Source: Bacteroidota bacterium (lineage in GTDB: Bacteria > Bacteroidota > Bacteroidia > Chitinophagales > Chitinophagaceae). From it: a DNA stretch of 64,000 nt. Of this stretch, positions 19,565 through 28,858 are shown one piece after another. The translations under genes were made by a program, and so were the position numbers. The stretch lies in NCBI GenBank assembly GCA_016712665.1, contig JADJQP010000005.1, positions 124,001-188,000 of the forward strand, written 5' to 3'. Position 1 is the stretch's first letter. Each line of letters begins with the position of its first letter. Under the pieces are notes generated by a model, which was not told the origin of the DNA, did no database searches, and saw nothing but the letters and a program-made list of their open reading frames with translations.

Positions 19565-20866
19565 ATGATATCAATGAATTCTAAACTTTCTCTTTTTGCT
19601 CTGATGCTATTTTTATCTATTGGAGCTTCTGCCCAAAAAATAGGACAATGTGCCTCGCACGAATATTTAAAATATCTCGATGCAAAGAACCCCGGGATTG
19701 AAGCCTATGTGAAAAATCTTCCGAATCAGGTAAAAAATGATAAAAAAACCAGAGCGCAAGTGATTACCGTACCAGTGGTATTTCATATTGTATACAATAG
19801 TGCTGCTGAAAACTTGACCGATGATTATATCACCGCTCAAATTGACTTGTTGAATAAATCCTATTTGAGACAAAATGCAGATACTTACTCATTGAGAGCT
19901 GAATTTTTCCCCTATGTAGGTCCAGCTAAAGTTCAATTCATGTTGGCGCAAATCATCAGAAAAAGTACCACTGTTACCAAATTCAATTATATCGTTGATT
20001 TTTGGGGTAATAATGAGGCAGATTTTGTAAAGCAAACTGCTTTAGGTGGAAGTGATGCTATTTCTCCTTCTACCAAACTGAATGTTTGGATTTGCGATTT
20101 GGGTGATAATACTGGTTCTGATGGACTTTTAGGATTTGCCTACCCTCCTTCTGGTTTACCAAATTGGGGCGGGATGCAATTTCCAACCGGAAATTTGGAA
20201 GGTGTGGTATTAGACTACCTTGCTGTTGGAGGTACTGCCAAACTACCTAAAGGGAATTTGCAATATGGTGTTAAAGGAAAAACAGCCGTTCATGAAATTG
20301 GTCATTACCTTGGTTTACGACATATTTGGGGTGATGATGATGGTGCATGTCAAGGTCAGCAAGGATTTGAAGATGATGGTATTAGCGATACCCCACATCA
20401 AGCCGATGCTTCCAATTTCAACTGCAATAAAAATACCAATTCATGTAATCAAGGTGCCGGTGATTTAAAAGACATGGTAGAAAATTATATGGACTACTCA
20501 AGTGAAACTTGTCAAAATAGTTTCACAAAGGGACAAGTTGCCCTTATGGAGTCTGTTTTAAATAACCAACGATTATTGGTTCGAATTCCAACCAAAATAG
20601 AAGATTATGACTTAACTGCCAATGTTTCAATTTATCCGAATCCAAGCGACCAAATGGTTCATGTTAGCATTATGAATCTTGAGTTTACTACAGCTGAAGT
20701 TATGCTGATCAATAATGTAGGTCAGGTTTTACATAAAAGAAATCTATCTAAGAATACAGCCTCAACAGATATCAATGTGCAGGATCTTCCTAATGGCATC
20801 TACTTCATGAAATTAGTGATAGACAATGAGTATGTGTATAATCAAAAAGTAATGGTTCAAAAATAA
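19565..20866 (+). CDS. Secreted M43 (pappalysin-type) zinc metalloprotease with T9SS domain
   Basis: 433 aa. Signal peptide (residues 1-23, ending ASAQ). A propeptide-like region and the M43 catalytic domain follow: zinc motif HEIGHYLGLRH with His243, Glu244, His247 and His253, and a Met-turn in ENYMDYSSE. Cysteines around GACQGQ, FNCNKNTNSC and ETCQNS are typical of M43B proteases such as ulilysin and mirolysin. The C-terminal 80 aa form a T9SS type A sorting domain (NVSIYPNPSDQMVHVSIM). It is exported through the outer membrane and probably digests protein outside the cell. The frame is intact. Confidence 0.93.
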   Translation: MISMNSKLSLFALMLFLSIGASAQKIGQCASHEYLKYLDAKNPGIEAYVKNLPNQVKNDKKTRAQVITVPVVFHIVYNSAAENLTDDYITAQIDLLNKSYLRQNADTYSLRAEFFPYVGPAKVQFMLAQIIRKSTTVTKFNYIVDFWGNNEADFVKQTALGGSDAISPSTKLNVWICDLGDNTGSDGLLGFAYPPSGLPNWGGMQFPTGNLEGVVLDYLAVGGTAKLPKGNLQYGVKGKTAVHEIGHYLGLRHIWGDDDGACQGQQGFEDDGISDTPHQADASNFNCNKNTNSCNQGAGDLKDMVENYMDYSSETCQNSFTKGQVALMESVLNNQRLLVRIPTKIEDYDLTANVSIYPNPSDQMVHVSIMNLEFTTAEVMLINNVGQVLHKRNLSKNTASTDINVQDLPNGIYFMKLVIDNEYVYNQKVMVQK

Positions 20867-20883
20867 GAGTGCAAGAAATTACA

Positions 20884-21222
20884 ATGGATACTTTATTAAA
20901 TGTTCCGGTACAATTTACCCCTTCAGCGATTACTGAACTAAAACGAATTGCAGCCTCACTCGAAGACACTAAACAACTCCGTGTTGGTGTTAAAGGCGGT
21001 GGTTGTAGCGGTATGACCTATGTATTGGAACATGATGTGCAACAAGAAGGTGATATCCAATACGAAGTTGATGGCCTTCTGGTAATAATGAATGCAGCAC
21101 ACGAAATGTACCTTCATGGAATGACGGTTGAATTTGAAGGCGGTCTCAACTCAAGAGGCTTTACCTTTAAAAATCCGAATGCATCGAGTACCTGCGGATG
21201 CGGAACCAGTTTTGCGGTATAA
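20884..21222 (+). CDS. IscA/ErpA-type iron-sulfur assembly protein
   Basis: 112 aa from ATG 20884; a GTG at 20869 is possible but leaves only 2 bp after the protease stop. The A-type carrier fold is plain: the Cys in VKGGGCSGMTY and the C-terminal CGCGTSFAV give the three conserved ligands. In the family it delivers or holds Fe-S clusters for apo-proteins. No isc or suf genes are adjacent. Fe-S users in the window (IspH, ferredoxin, radical SAM) are obvious possible clients. Confidence 0.9.
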   Translation: MDTLLNVPVQFTPSAITELKRIAASLEDTKQLRVGVKGGGCSGMTYVLEHDVQQEGDIQYEVDGLLVIMNAAHEMYLHGMTVEFEGGLNSRGFTFKNPNASSTCGCGTSFAV

Positions 21223-21252
21223 GATGATTTTGCAGTATTACGATTGGAAGAA

Positions 21253-21711
21253 TTACCAGTCGCTTCCAATTTTTCCGTATATGAGCAAGGTGGTGGTATC
21301 ATTGCTAATATTATTCGGATCGTGCACAATGTAGTAGCCTTTAAAGTTTTCAGTAAATTCAGAAAAAGGCATCGTGGTTACATCACCTGTAACCGGTAAA
21401 TTATTACTGATACTTCCTAAATCTATAATCGGGTTTCCGCTGTAGCCATATGGTTCACTCGTATCTGCTGCATGAATATGAAGCTTATACGTTTTAGCCT
21501 CATTAATACCAATCATATCAATAGTGAATTGCATTTTACTTTCCTTGTCTACAATATAAATATTGGATTCTATACCAGCAGTTGGGTGCGTGCCAATATA
21601 AGAGGGATTGGCCTTAAAGGTTAAATACCTTGTCTGCTCCACCTTTTTAGCTCCGCAGGAAATTTGAAAAAAAATGCCAATGGCAAGTACATAAAGAAAG
21701 AAATTCTTCAT
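21253..21711 (-). CDS. Small lipoprotein with a CHRD or Cu/Zn-SOD-like beta-barrel
   Basis: 152 aa from ATG 21711, four bases after the fabI stop, so probably co-transcribed with fabI. Lipobox FQISC near residue 20. The mature part resembles CHRD or Cu/Zn-SOD-like barrels: YKLHIHAADTSEP, NPIIDLGSISNNLPV, EFTENFKGYYIVHDP. The metal ligands of true Cu/Zn-SOD are not all visible, so catalysis is doubtful. Role unknown. Confidence 0.6.
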   Translation of the reverse strand: MKNFFLYVLAIGIFFQISCGAKKVEQTRYLTFKANPSYIGTHPTAGIESNIYIVDKESKMQFTIDMIGINEAKTYKLHIHAADTSEPYGYSGNPIIDLGSISNNLPVTGDVTTMPFSEFTENFKGYYIVHDPNNISNDTTTLLIYGKIGSDW

Positions 21712-21715
21712 ACTT

Positions 21716-22533
21716 CTATTTTTGGATAAGTTGTTCAACCAATTCGGGGCTCACACCAGTAAACGAAAATCCGCCATCATGAAACAGATTTTGCATGGTT
21801 ACTTTTCTCGTTAAATCGCTAAAAAGAGTCACGCAATAATTGGCACATTCTTCTGCATCGGCATTTCCTAATGGAGATAATTTTTCGGCATAGTAAAAAA
21901 AGGCATCAAATCCTTCTACCCCACTTCCTGCCGTAGTTAATGTAGGTGACTGGGAAATGGTATTTACGCGTACCTTCTTTTTAAAACCGTATTGAAACCC
22001 AAAACTTCTTGCAATACTTTCTAAGAGAGCCTTGGCATCTGCCATGTCATTATACCCAGGAAAGGTCCTTTGCGCAGCAATATACGAAAGCGCCACCACA
22101 GAGGCCCATTCGTTTAATGCATCCAATTTCATAGCACTTTGCATTACCTTATGAAAGGAAAGAGCCGAAATATCGATGGTCTTAGCGAAATTGTCATAAT
22201 TGGTATCTGTATAAGGAACTTTTTTCGAACATTTGGACTCATTCCAATTGAATGCAACACAAAATCAATTTTACCTCCCAATATTTCCATACTCTTGGCA
22301 AAAACCAATTCTAAATCATCGGTGGATGTGGCATCTGCGCCTATTACAGCCGCTTGATTGCACAGTGCTGAGAGTTCATTAATTTTGCCCATTCGCAATG
22401 CAATTGGAGCATTGCTAAGGGTAAAAACCGCACCTTCTTCATGACATTTGAGGGCTATTTGCCAGGCCATAGACTTTTCATCTAAGGCTCCAAAAATGAT
22501 TCCGCGTTTCCCTTTTAATAAATTGTAAGCCAT
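21716..22533 (-). CDS. fabI: Enoyl-[acyl-carrier-protein] reductase (NADH), frameshifted
   Basis: About 272 aa after repair. SDR fold of the FabI type: GALDEKSMAWQIALKCHEEG nucleotide site near the start, DFVLHSIGMSPN, and the catalytic Tyr-x6-Lys in YNDMADAK. It performs the last reduction of each fatty-acid elongation cycle. The frame is lost at about 22225, where GAAAAAAG needs one more A (repair RKKVPYTDTNYDNFAKTI). The Bacteroidota variant YIAAQRTFPGYNDM is present. Its stop is 4 bp before the small lipoprotein gene. Confidence 0.92.
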
Positions 22534-22670
22534 CGAAAATTTTATATTATTTGAAAGGCTAAAAATACAGATAAACTTTTAATAATGAGAATAGAAAGCA
22601 TTAGAATTTCTATTTCTGTAGATTAAATTACGAATCAAAATGGCTACTAAATGGGTGACTCACATTATTA

Positions 22671-23228
22671 TCAAAGAGGTAGTGCTTTTTGGGTGATGCC
22701 GATCATCCCCTTTATGTTCGTAATTTTATATTCTGTAAAATTTTGATTCGACTCCAAACCGTCCCCATAAATGATTTGGGTGGGCGTGGTGATTTTTACA
22801 AATTTTTCGGTATAAAATTTCTGCAATTTCTCATTCCATACCAGTTCTTCGGTATTCAATTGTTCTTTTTTAAGATTGGTTACCACCACACTATCTCGAA
22901 CCAAAACATTGCCGTTTTGTTCATAGTATTTGCCATATTTAGCGGTTAAGGTGCTTTGCACTTGTAAGGAATCATTGTAAAACTCAACGCGCAACCCTTT
23001 ACTCATTTCAATATAGGTAGGTTGTACATTTTGAATATGATAGAAATTCTTGGTAAATAATTTTGCTTTTGTGAGACCATCTTTGCTGTAGATGATGGTA
23101 ACATCCTCTGCCCTTTCGGTATTGAGCATTCTGCTATCTAGCGATTCCTTTAATTTTTGAATATCATTTTTGCAACTTCCCAGAAGGACTATCAGTAAAC
23201 AAAAAAAGATTCCTAAATGTTTAGCCAT
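22671..23228 (-). CDS. lptC: LPS export protein LptC
   Basis: 185 aa from ATG 23228. Lipoprotein-like N-terminus (LLIVLLGSC) where the classical LptC has a transmembrane helix, followed by the jellyroll domain (VTIIYSKDGLTKAKLFTKNF; AKYGKYYEQNGNVLVRDSVV). In the family it bridges LptB2FG to LptA in the periplasmic LPS bridge. It follows the OMP gene and coaX on the same strand, a gene order common in Bacteroidota. LptD- and OstA-like genes are also in the window. Confidence 0.85.
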   Translation of the reverse strand: MAKHLGIFFCLLIVLLGSCKNDIQKLKESLDSRMLNTERAEDVTIIYSKDGLTKAKLFTKNFYHIQNVQPTYIEMSKGLRVEFYNDSLQVQSTLTAKYGKYYEQNGNVLVRDSVVVTNLKKEQLNTEELVWNEKLQKFYTEKFVKITTPTQIIYGDGLESNQNFTEYKITNIKGMIGITQKALPL

Positions 23229-23286
23229 AGAAAACATGGGACTTCAAAAGGGTAAGATATCAAAATACTACTATAGTGGTTCTCCA

Positions 23287-24561
23287 TTAATCGTAACGGC
23301 GACGCAAAAACCACTTATCATTAAAGGTAAATCCGAGGGAGATATGTGTAAAATTTTCTTTCAGCAAATTGTTATCTGTGGTGCCACGAGAACCTACCTC
23401 AACGGATGCATTAATTTGCCCTATGGTATTATTGGTTCTTCGGATGGGATATTCAATACCTGCTGTACCGGCTGTTTTTGATAATTGCGCTCCTTTAAAG
23501 TTATATATATCTTTACCGGTATAGAATCCCACTCGAAAGGTCATTTTTTTCCAATAAGAGTTCACCGAATTGGCATCGGGAATATAGGCCCCTCCTACTC
23601 GCAGCGTCCAAGAATTATTTAGGGAATCGGGCAATCCAAAAGACGTAAACGATTTCCAATTTGAATATTGATAATCGGCACCAATTTGCCAATTGAGGCC
23701 ATGGGCTAAAATAGCGCCGGCGCCTACATTGAACGGCATTTGAATTTTACCTCTCGCATTTACTGAACTATCGACCTTACTCACCACATTGTCTACATCT
23801 CCAAAATAAGATTCCCAAAAGGTTTCTTTTTTAACCGTAATTTTTTGCGCACCGGTATAGGTAAGTCCTATTTTTAACGTATAATCTTTTGTAATTTCTT
23901 TATTCATCAATCCGCCAACTTGCCAAAAGACCCCACCTATCAATGATCTTCCATAAATATTGTTTGATAAAATATTGAGAGAATCGGTAAAACTCGATTC
24001 GCTCGAATTGATAATATTTCCAAATTGATATCCGGTATTGAATCCAATAGAATAATCACCAAATCGGTGTGCTGCACCCAGGTAAATTTTTTGAATGCCA
24101 CCACCGCCGTAATAGCTATTATTAACTAAGCTACCCACAGAAGCATTGTAATCTGAAGTTTGCATATTATATCGAGCAGTACTTACCGGTAATAATCCAA
24201 AACTAAAACCTGTTTTTTTGGATATTGGAAATCCAATATTTACATAAGAAAGCGTCGATTTTCCCACTTGGTTTGACTCCGTACTACTTTTGATGGTAAC
24301 GCGATGCAATACCAACCCTATTTGATAGGATGCCAATTTAAGACCGGTATAGGTAGCAGGATTGGTAGGGTTGGCAATCTGCAAATTATCATCCGCTATT
24401 GAGACGCCGCCCATGCCTCTATTTGCGACATTTTCTATATCACGTATATTGCCTATTCCATATCTTGAGTACGGAGAATTTTCCTGAGCTTGCAGCGAAA
24501 TGTTATAGAATAAAATTAAAAAAACGAGGTAGAAATTATTTTTGCTGCTCCAATATTGCAT
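23287..24561 (-). CDS. Outer-membrane beta-barrel protein (FadL-like fold)
   Basis: 424 aa from ATG 24561, overlapping the coaX 3' end by 26 nt; an earlier start at 24594 would overlap by 59. Signal peptide ends ISLQAQ. The start of the mature protein, ENSPYSRYGIGNI, and RGMGGVSIADDN are typical of Bacteroidota FadL-like or PorV-like outer-membrane barrels. Alternating hydrophobic strands run to the final FTFNDKWFLRRRYD. The substrate is unknown. It sits between coaX and lptC in a conserved order. Confidence 0.72.
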   Translation of the reverse strand: MQYWSSKNNFYLVFLILFYNISLQAQENSPYSRYGIGNIRDIENVANRGMGGVSIADDNLQIANPTNPATYTGLKLASYQIGLVLHRVTIKSSTESNQVGKSTLSYVNIGFPISKKTGFSFGLLPVSTARYNMQTSDYNASVGSLVNNSYYGGGGIQKIYLGAAHRFGDYSIGFNTGYQFGNIINSSESSFTDSLNILSNNIYGRSLIGGVFWQVGGLMNKEITKDYTLKIGLTYTGAQKITVKKETFWESYFGDVDNVVSKVDSSVNARGKIQMPFNVGAGAILAHGLNWQIGADYQYSNWKSFTSFGLPDSLNNSWTLRVGGAYIPDANSVNSYWKKMTFRVGFYTGKDIYNFKGAQLSKTAGTAGIEYPIRRTNNTIGQINASVEVGSRGTTDNNLLKENFTHISLGFTFNDKWFLRRRYD

Positions 24562-25267
24562 ATAAACCCTTGAAAAGGAAATTAGTGTCTGCAAATATCT
24601 TCTTTTTCATACGGCTTTCAAAAAAAGGCGCGTCTCCGCCAGTTAAAACTGCGTTAATTTTACCATATTGACCTTCATAAAATCGAATCATACCTTCAAT
24701 TTCAGCCACCATGCCATTTATCACTCCACTTCGGATTGCCGTTTCGGTATCATATCCAAGTATGGATATATGTCCTTCGCGACTTACCAGTGGTAATTTG
24801 TCAGTGAATTCATGCAAGGAACGCAAACGAAGTTCAACACCCGGTGAAATGGCTCCCCCTCTGAACGCATTATTTTTTGCAAGCAAACTATATGTAACGC
24901 AGGTGCCAATAGACACCACTAAACTATCTTGCGCCGGAAATTGCTTACTAAGTGCAGCCACTAACGCCAATCGATCGTTACCTAAGGTTTCGGGAGTGCC
25001 ATACGCATTTAAAAAAGGCAGTTTTGTGCTACTGTTTAATACAATCAATTTTGTATTTTCTTGCAAAAAGTTGTCAATACTTTTTGAATGATTGATAACA
25101 GAAGATAAAATAGCTTTTTGGGGATTATGAATGGCAATAATCTTTTGCAACGTATTGATAGCATCAGATTCACTAAAAATAAATTTCTGAGACAACCTAT
25201 CTCCATGAAAAATGGTAGCCTTTAAATTGGTATTGCCAAAATCAATACAGAGTGAAACAGGTTGCAT
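24536..25267 (-). CDS. coaX: Type III pantothenate kinase
   Basis: 243 aa. ASKHA fold: phosphate-1 motif CIDFGNTNLKATIF at the N-terminus, SIGTCVTYSLL, GGAISPGVELRLRSLHEFT, and adenosine-binding VLTGGDAPF near the C-terminus. It phosphorylates pantothenate, the first committed step of CoA synthesis. panB, an earlier step, is about 33 kb away. It is first in a minus-strand cluster coaX-OMP-lptC. The frame is intact. Confidence 0.93.
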   Translation of the reverse strand: MQPVSLCIDFGNTNLKATIFHGDRLSQKFIFSESDAINTLQKIIAIHNPQKAILSSVINHSKSIDNFLQENTKLIVLNSSTKLPFLNAYGTPETLGNDRLALVAALSKQFPAQDSLVVSIGTCVTYSLLAKNNAFRGGAISPGVELRLRSLHEFTDKLPLVSREGHISILGYDTETAIRSGVINGMVAEIEGMIRFYEGQYGKINAVLTGGDAPFFESRMKKKIFADTNFLFKGLYAILEQQK

Positions 25268-25391
25268 AAATGGTTAAGTATCTTTTTGTGCTGAAGGGCA
25301 ATAATAGTAAAAATGTTATACTTATTGGCACAATTGGCAAATAAATTTAGAAATATGGCTATTTGCGCTTTTAATCCTACTTTTTATGAGA

Positions 25392-26030
25392 TTAATCGAG
25401 GTCCTCAATAGACAATTTTCTGAAATGCCCATTCATTTGAATCCTCTTTTTTAGATTTTTCAATTCCTCAATAGTGGGGATGATTTTTTTTAAATGGCGT
25501 TGTATATATTCCTGTCGTTGATCTTCGCGAAGCAATTGTAGCAATTCATATTCCTGTTCTAGCGACATACCTACATGATGGGCAATGTCATAGGTAGTTA
25601 AATCCGCATCTTCCTTTTTATACTCCTTGGTAAGCTCTAGCAGTTGGTGAAAGTAACGTAAGGTTTCTAGGATATTATTCATTTTATGATCGATGCCTAC
25701 AGCCACATTGTTGGGATAGGTAACAATACCGCCCATAAACAACTTATTGGGAATGTCTTTGATGATTTCTAAAAGTGTGAACACCTTTACACCGGTAGTT
25801 ATGATATCCATTTCGCCATTTTCATGCTCCTTTTCAATACTCAAAATATCTACAAGGGTTCCCATTTCACTAATTTGACCTTGCAGTACGGTTGGGATGC
25901 CAAACGGTTTTTTATCCTGAAAACATTCCTGAATGAGTTGCTTGTACCTAGGTTCAAAAATATGCAAATTGAGTTGCTCGCCGGGATACACCACAATATT
26001 TAGTGGAAACAAGGGAATAAAATTGGTCAT
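25392..26030 (-). CDS. Lon N-terminal (LON substrate-binding) domain protein
   Basis: 212 aa. The N-terminus FIPLFPLNIVVYPGEQLNLH and the following IFEPRYKQLIQE match the LAN/PUA-like N-terminal domain of Lon. The AAA and protease domains are absent and the length is normal for free-standing LonN proteins. The C-terminal half is helical and charged (REDQRQEYIQRHLKKI). Role unknown, probably a substrate adaptor or peptide binder. TACCTTTG on the minus strand (26035-26042) lies right before the ATG, suggesting a nearly leaderless mRNA. Confidence 0.85.
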   Translation of the reverse strand: MTNFIPLFPLNIVVYPGEQLNLHIFEPRYKQLIQECFQDKKPFGIPTVLQGQISEMGTLVDILSIEKEHENGEMDIITTGVKVFTLLEIIKDIPNKLFMGGIVTYPNNVAVGIDHKMNNILETLRYFHQLLELTKEYKKEDADLTTYDIAHHVGMSLEQEYELLQLLREDQRQEYIQRHLKKIIPTIEELKNLKKRIQMNGHFRKLSIEDLD

Positions 26031-26069
26031 CTTTCAAAGGTAGTAAAGAGTATGATAAATTGGAAACAA

Positions 26070-26957
26070 TTAGGCCTTGGGATGTGCCTTTTTGTAGACT
26101 TCCTTGAGCTTCTCGATGGTGTTGTGCGTGTACACCTGGGTAGCAGATAAATTGGCATGGCCCAAGAGTTCTTTCACGGCATTTAGGTCGGCACCTTTAT
26201 TTAAAATATGAGTGGCAAAGGTATGTCGTAATACATGCGGACTTTTTTTATCTACGGTAGTTATGAGTGAAAGATATTTCTTTACGGTTACATAAATATA
26301 TTTTTCGTAGAGGGGCTTTCCGTTTTCAAATGTCAAAATATGGGAATGGGTAAGCGATTCTATGTTGCTACGCTCATTAATATATTCTTGCAACAGCATA
26401 CAAAGCTCCGCTTGAATGGGAATCAGACGTTCTTTATTTCCTTTACCCAATACTTTTACTGTTTTATTGGATGGGTCAAAGCTCGCCAGTTGCAAACCGA
26501 GCAATTCGGCACGTCGCATCCCGGTTTGATATAATAATTCTAAAATCAGTTTATCCGTTTTGCCCTTAAAATCATCTGAAAACAGGGGTTGCTCCATCAA
26601 ATTAGCCATATTGCCTTCATTCACAAAAACCGGTAGCCGTTTAGCATTTTTTGGAGAAATAATTTTCCCCATCGGGTTACTTGTAATGAGTTCCTTCTTC
26701 AATAAAAATTTATAAAAAGACTTCAGGGTAGAAATTTTTCGGTTGATGGATCGCGATCCGGTGTCCATCTCCTTCAATTGCGCCAGCCAGCTTCTGATAT
26801 GAATATGGGAAATGGCTTGAATATCCAACTGATCAAACTGGCTTCGTATAAATAAAAAAAACTGTTCAAGATCATTTTGATATGCTTGAACAGTATGTAT
26901 TGAATACCTTTTTTCGAACTGTAGATAATCGGTAAACCCTGAAATCAAATGTTGCAT
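26070..26957 (-). CDS. Tyrosine recombinase, XerC/XerD type
   Basis: 295 aa, the usual Xer length. N-terminal SAM-like core-binding domain (FTDYLQFEKRYSIHTVQAYQ). Catalytic domain with Arg148 (TGMRRAEL), Lys172, His241-x2-Arg244 (HVLRHTFATH), His267 (LLGHANL) and nucleophile Tyr276 (QVYTH). It lies directly after rpsU, a conserved Bacteroidota order, so it is most likely the housekeeping Xer acting at dif and not a phage integrase. The frame is intact. Confidence 0.92.
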   Translation of the reverse strand: MQHLISGFTDYLQFEKRYSIHTVQAYQNDLEQFFLFIRSQFDQLDIQAISHIHIRSWLAQLKEMDTGSRSINRKISTLKSFYKFLLKKELITSNPMGKIISPKNAKRLPVFVNEGNMANLMEQPLFSDDFKGKTDKLILELLYQTGMRRAELLGLQLASFDPSNKTVKVLGKGNKERLIPIQAELCMLLQEYINERSNIESLTHSHILTFENGKPLYEKYIYVTVKKYLSLITTVDKKSPHVLRHTFATHILNKGADLNAVKELLGHANLSATQVYTHNTIEKLKEVYKKAHPKA

Positions 26958-26993
26958 TCCATGCCTTTACCGTAAAATTACAATTATTTTGTT

Positions 26994-27188
26994 TTATTCT
27001 CTGATGCCATCTACAAATTCTTGCTTGTAAATAGCTTTTAAGATTTCTTTGCGACGCACAACAGACTTTTTAATATAGTGCTTACGTTCTCTTAATTGAA
27101 TTAAGATATGAGCCTTTTCAAACTTCTTTTTGTACTTTTTTAAGGCCTTGTCTATGCTTTCGCAATCTTTTGAGTCGATGATTAACAT
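26994..27188 (-). CDS. rpsU: 30S ribosomal protein S21
   Basis: 64 aa, highly basic. The pattern DKALKKYKKKFEKAHILIQL and RERKHYIKKSVVRRKE is bS21. It has a complete promoter at 27217-27246 and heads a minus-strand group with the Xer recombinase. In Bacteroidota bS21 takes part in holding the anti-Shine-Dalgarno end of 16S rRNA; whether it does so here cannot be seen from this window. Confidence 0.96.
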   Translation of the reverse strand: MLIIDSKDCESIDKALKKYKKKFEKAHILIQLRERKHYIKKSVVRRKEILKAIYKQEFVDGIRE

Positions 27189-27216
27189 ACGTTTGTTTAA
27201 TATAATTTTAGGAGCG

Positions 27217-27246
27217 CAAAAGTACGTCTTTTATGCAAAAAATCAA
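27217..27246 (-). promoter_or_regulatory. Two-box promoter of rpsU
   Basis: Minus strand: TACTTTTG (27217-27224) with TTG at 27244-27246, 19 nt apart. This is an exact match to the Bacteroidota TTG-N19/21-TAnnTTTG promoter. On the other strand TAATTTTG (27285-27292) is a -7 candidate for the lipoprotein gene that starts at 27299. Confidence 0.72.
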
Positions 27247-27298
27247 ATTTTATTTCAAATATAATATTTTCAGACAATTTGCGTTAATTTTGAAGACT

Positions 27299-27826
27299 AT
27301 GCAGATACGAATTTTGGCCTTCATTCTTCTATTTACGGGTGCTTGTAAAAAATACGAAGACCCCGACCCGTTTACCGACAGCAGAATCAAAAATAAGTAT
27401 TGCAATATACCCTCAGCTATTAATTATAATTGGGATTTTCCGGGCATTGCAGACAACTCCCCCTGCATCTTTCCGGCTCAAATTTATCAGGGAACCTATT
27501 TGTTTCATGACACCATTATCAATACTATCGGAGAATTTATCAGTAAGGATTCGTTTTATATCACGCTATTGCAGGTAGATTCCACCCGATTAACGGTTTC
27601 GGGATTTTGCGGAACAGATCCGTATGCAGCCAAGGCCAATCGTTTTTTTAAATTCACGCTGGATTCCTTGGTTGGAAATGGCCAGGTTTTTTGCAACAAT
27701 AAAGATACCATTGCCGGTGGAGGATCCAAAACTGGTATTCAGGATACATCTACCATTCAAATGGTGTATCAGGTACAAACAGACACTGGTGTTGTTTTTC
27801 ATAAAGGAACGGCCGTAAAAAACTAA
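27299..27826 (+). CDS. Lipoprotein of unknown function, upstream of ribE
   Basis: 175 aa from ATG 27299; the -7 box at 27285-27292 lies between this codon and an earlier in-frame ATG at 27233, so the later start is right. Lipobox LLFTGAC with KKYEDPDPF after the Cys. The mature domain is beta-rich (YQGTYLFHDTIINTIGEFIS; DSTRLTVSGFCGTDP) and small. I do not recognise the family. It is 3 bp ahead of ribE, so they form an operon, although a flavin role is not implied. Confidence 0.65.
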   Translation: MQIRILAFILLFTGACKKYEDPDPFTDSRIKNKYCNIPSAINYNWDFPGIADNSPCIFPAQIYQGTYLFHDTIINTIGEFISKDSFYITLLQVDSTRLTVSGFCGTDPYAAKANRFFKFTLDSLVGNGQVFCNNKDTIAGGGSKTGIQDTSTIQMVYQVQTDTGVVFHKGTAVKN

Positions 27827-27829
27827 GAG

Positions 27830-28417
27830 ATGTTTACAGGAATTATTGAAGCGGAAGGGAAAATACAGGAGGTGATTTCAGAAAATGGGACTTTAGTCCT
27901 TCACATAGAAAGTGAGATTGCAAGTGAATTAAAAGTAGATCAATCTGTGGCTCATAATGGTATTTGCCTGACTGTTATAGAAGTGAATCCACCGTTTTAT
28001 ACCGTGTGTGCTGTGCAAGAAACGATTGAAAAGACCAGCATTTCCAGCTGGAAGGCCAATGAGCTGATCAATCTGGAAAGGTGTATGAAATTAAACGATC
28101 GCTTAGACGGTCATTTAGTGCAAGGTCATGTAGATACAAAGGCCGTTTGCATCCAACGAATGGAAGCGCCAAACAATTGGACTTTTCGATTTCAAATACC
28201 CGAAAAATTTGCTCCCTTAGTAATTGAAAAAGGCTCTATATGCGTCAATGGTACCAGTTTAACGTGCTTTAACGTTAGCAAGGACACGTTTGATGTAGCC
28301 ATTATCCCCTATACCTTTGCGCATACCACCATTCGCTTTGTGAAGGAACATGATGAGGTGAATATTGAATTTGATGTGATTGGGAAATATATTTCACGTA
28401 TGAAACAAGTAAGTTAA
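27830..28417 (+). CDS. ribE: Riboflavin synthase alpha chain
   Basis: 195 aa. Two tandem lumazine-binding barrels: the first starts MFTGIIEAEGKI with AHNGICLTV; the second has GHLVQGHVDTK and CVNGTSLTCFNV. It dismutates two 6,7-dimethyl-8-ribityllumazine molecules to riboflavin. It is translated from an ATG 3 bp after the lipoprotein stop. ribBA is in the window but unlinked. The frame is intact. Confidence 0.95.
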   Translation: MFTGIIEAEGKIQEVISENGTLVLHIESEIASELKVDQSVAHNGICLTVIEVNPPFYTVCAVQETIEKTSISSWKANELINLERCMKLNDRLDGHLVQGHVDTKAVCIQRMEAPNNWTFRFQIPEKFAPLVIEKGSICVNGTSLTCFNVSKDTFDVAIIPYTFAHTTIRFVKEHDEVNIEFDVIGKYISRMKQVS

Positions 28418-28858
28418 AAAAGAATCGCTACTTTTTTAGTGTTGCGTATGCAGGAAGGACGATACCACTACCCTTTCTGTATCTACTCCCTTTGTTCGAT
28501 TATTAAATTAATTTCTCTCTCCGAAGGCTATGCCTTCGTGCATTTTATGTTCTTGGTTGCTTGTAGCAACGTATACCGTTCTACGAATAATATTTGCTTT
28601 CGTCTGGCTGGTGCAACGTCTCTGAATTGTGCCACATGTAGTTGATGAAAGTATCAGCATATCAATAATATAATTCAAGTCCAAACAAAAGTCAATCTTA
28701 CAATTCTTTATCGGTCAAGTTATCCCCCCCCTTCTAGCAGGACTGAGGCGTGTCAATATGCGTTGGACTCCTGTGCTGAAGTTACATAGAAAGAATTTGT
28801 TTAATCCAGCGCCAGTAATTACTTTTATGACAAGATGGTATAGCATAGTACCTATAGA
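28418..28858. other. Gene-free stretch before the RHS gene, with a hairpin
   Basis: 441 bp without a convincing gene. A perfect 7-bp hairpin, CGAAGGC-TAT-GCCTTCG, is at 28522-28538. A C8 run lies near 28725. No -7/-33 promoter stands out. The last part probably belongs to the upstream portion of the RHS gene in other frames (see that entry), so some of it may be decayed or mis-sequenced coding DNA. Confidence 0.4.

Noticed and set aside
26070..26957. Phage or island integrase
   Set aside because: Length and motif fit XerC/D, it sits next to rpsU, and there are no att repeats or phage genes.
28522..28538. Terminator of ribE
   Set aside because: The stem is perfect but short and not followed by a T-run, so I report it only as a hairpin.
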